5,463 nt of DNA from W11650 sp963545585 (GTDB taxonomy: Bacteria > Bacillota > Clostridia > Lachnospirales > Vallitaleaceae). The position numbers were made by a program, and so were the translations under genes. This document shows positions 4,753-5,463 of this stretch, one piece after another. The notes under the pieces are model-generated. The model did no database searches. It had not been told where the DNA came from and worked only from the letters and a program-made list of their open reading frames with translations. Within the stretch, counting starts at the first letter, position 1, and every line of letters begins with the position of its first letter. Where the stretch lies: NCBI GenBank assembly GCA_963545585.1, contig CAUUKX010000120.1, positions 1 through 5,463 of the forward strand, read 5' to 3'.

Positions 4753-5388
4753 ATGGAATCGCTTGAAAAATCGGCAAAAACGGTTGATGAGGCAGTGACG
4801 GACGCTTTGGTAGAACTCGGTCTGACTTCGGATCAAGTCGATGTGGAAATATTAGACGAAGGTTCCAAAGGACTTTTGGGACTGTTCGGTTCAAAATTGG
4901 CAAGAGTCAGAGTAACAAAAAAGGTAAACTTAAAAGATATCGCTGAGAACTTTTTAAGCAATCTTTTAAAAGCAATGGATATTTCTTCTGAAATTACGCT
5001 GACGGAGGAAGATAAGAATACCTTATCCATCAATTTAGAAGGCGAAGAGATGGGCGTTTTAATTGGCAAAAGAGGCCAGACTTTAGATGCCGTTCAGTAT
5101 TTGACTTCACTGGTAGTCAATAAATATTCCGATCATTATGTTCGGATTAAGATGGATACAGAAGATTACCGCAATCGTCGGTGCAAGACTTTGGAATCCT
5201 TAGCAAATAATCTGGCGATGAAGGTCAAGAAAACCGGCAAAAAGTTTACGCTCGAGCCGATGAGTTCTAATGAAAGACGGATTGTTCATTCTACGCTGCA
5301 AAAATACAAGTTTATTGAAACCTACAGCGAGGGAGAAGAGCCGTTCCGCCGGGTGATTATCGTTCCTAAAAGAAGAGAAAGTGAATAA
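4753..5388 (+). CDS. khpB: RNA-binding protein KhpB (Jag/SpoIIIJ-associated; KH and R3H domains)
   Basis: KhpB/Jag binds RNA, pairs with KhpA in several Firmicutes, and is linked to cell elongation and division control. The ATG at 4753 is preferred because GGAGG (4743-4747) precedes it by 5 nt; this gives 211 aa beginning M-E-S-L-E-K-S-A-K-T-V. The alternative ATG at 4741 (215 aa) has AGGGAG 11 nt away. In the 215-aa numbering: Jag_N ~8-60 with G-S-K-G-L-L-G-L-F-G, KH domain ~65-140 with the nucleic-acid-binding G-K-R-G loop at 109-112, and R3H ~143-211 with R179-x3-H183. The gene follows yidC by about 100 bp with no clear terminator between, so it is probably cotranscribed. The structured repeat begins on the base after its stop. 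Confidence 0.95.
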   Translation: MESLEKSAKTVDEAVTDALVELGLTSDQVDVEILDEGSKGLLGLFGSKLARVRVTKKVNLKDIAENFLSNLLKAMDISSEITLTEEDKNTLSINLEGEEMGVLIGKRGQTLDAVQYLTSLVVNKYSDHYVRIKMDTEDYRNRRCKTLESLANNLAMKVKKTGKKFTLEPMSSNERRIVHSTLQKYKFIETYSEGEEPFRRVIIVPKRRESE

Positions 5389-5463
5389 CTCAACTTTCCC
5401 ATGTTCGACAAAACAGTCTTTTTTAGGTAGACCGCCCACCCGGGCAGAAAGCGAAGCTTTCGA
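5389..5463. mobile_element. MITE-like palindromic element, copy 2 (right side beyond window)
   Basis: This copy begins with the same 14-bp end CTCAACTTTCCCAT (5389-5402) and keeps GTTCG, then ACAGTCTTTTTTAGG, as in copy 1. The side hairpin is altered but still pairs as TGTT (5402-5405) with AACA (5412-5415). After 5427 the sequence diverges completely. It instead holds GCCC-ACCC-GGGC (5434-5445) and GAAAGC-GAA-GCTTTC (5447-5461), whose GC-GAA-GC tip equals that of the 2436-2458 hairpin in copy 1. The element abuts the khpB stop codon; if the duplication is 7 bp it would be TGAATAA (5382-5388). The right half and its inverted repeat are not in view. Confidence 0.75.

Noticed and set aside
1..5463. 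CRISPR array, rRNA or tRNA genes
   Set aside because: No regularly spaced direct repeats and no recognisable structural RNA gene sequences were found.

Overview
The window looks like chromosomal DNA from a low-GC, Gram-positive, motile bacterium, most likely a clostridium (Bacillota, class Clostridia). The grounds are the rpmH-rnpA-yidD-yidC-jag(khpB) cluster, strong purine-rich Shine-Dalgarno (SD) sites before nearly every gene, a YidC with no cleavable lipoprotein signal, and a Cache-domain chemoreceptor. I cannot name a genus from sequence alone.

Layout. Bases 1-96 hold the last codons of a plus-strand gene (probably an ABC-type ATPase) and its strong terminator. Bases 98-2086 (minus strand) encode a full-length, membrane-bound methyl-accepting chemotaxis protein, convergent with that gene. 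Bases 2087-2305 are AT-rich intergenic DNA with a possible chemoreceptor promoter and a 10-bp inverted repeat, but no gene. At 2306-2334 a consensus SigA promoter starts a short transcription unit. It runs through a 152-bp palindromic element, a 33-codon ORF for a putative single-pass membrane peptide (2591-2692) and an orphan SD site, and ends at a terminator at 2755-2791. The -10 box of the next promoter lies in the loop of that terminator. From there the housekeeping cluster runs rightward: rpmH (ribosomal protein L34), a short terminator/attenuator, rnpA (RNase P protein), yidD, yidC and khpB/jag.

How the genes work together. L34 and RnpA serve ribosome assembly and tRNA maturation. YidD and YidC insert proteins into the membrane. 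KhpB/Jag is an RNA-binding KH-R3H protein whose gene usually sits beside yidC. yidD and yidC overlap by 10 nt and are probably translationally coupled. In many bacteria this cluster adjoins dnaA and oriC. Here the upstream neighbour is a chemoreceptor and no DnaA boxes were seen, so the usual arrangement is broken.

The most interesting content is a repeated structured element. The complete copy (2374-2525) has 14-bp perfect terminal inverted repeats inside a 7-bp direct repeat (TCAATTA). It folds into a 29-bp interrupted stem with a side hairpin and two further hairpin arms. A second copy starts at 5389, on the base after the khpB stop codon, and is cut by the window end. The first ~40 bp are nearly identical between copies. 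The interiors differ in sequence, yet both contain a hairpin with the same GC-GAA-GC tip on different stem bases. This fits a MITE-like mobile family, or a mobile structured RNA, that retains fold rather than sequence. I do not recognise it as a named family.
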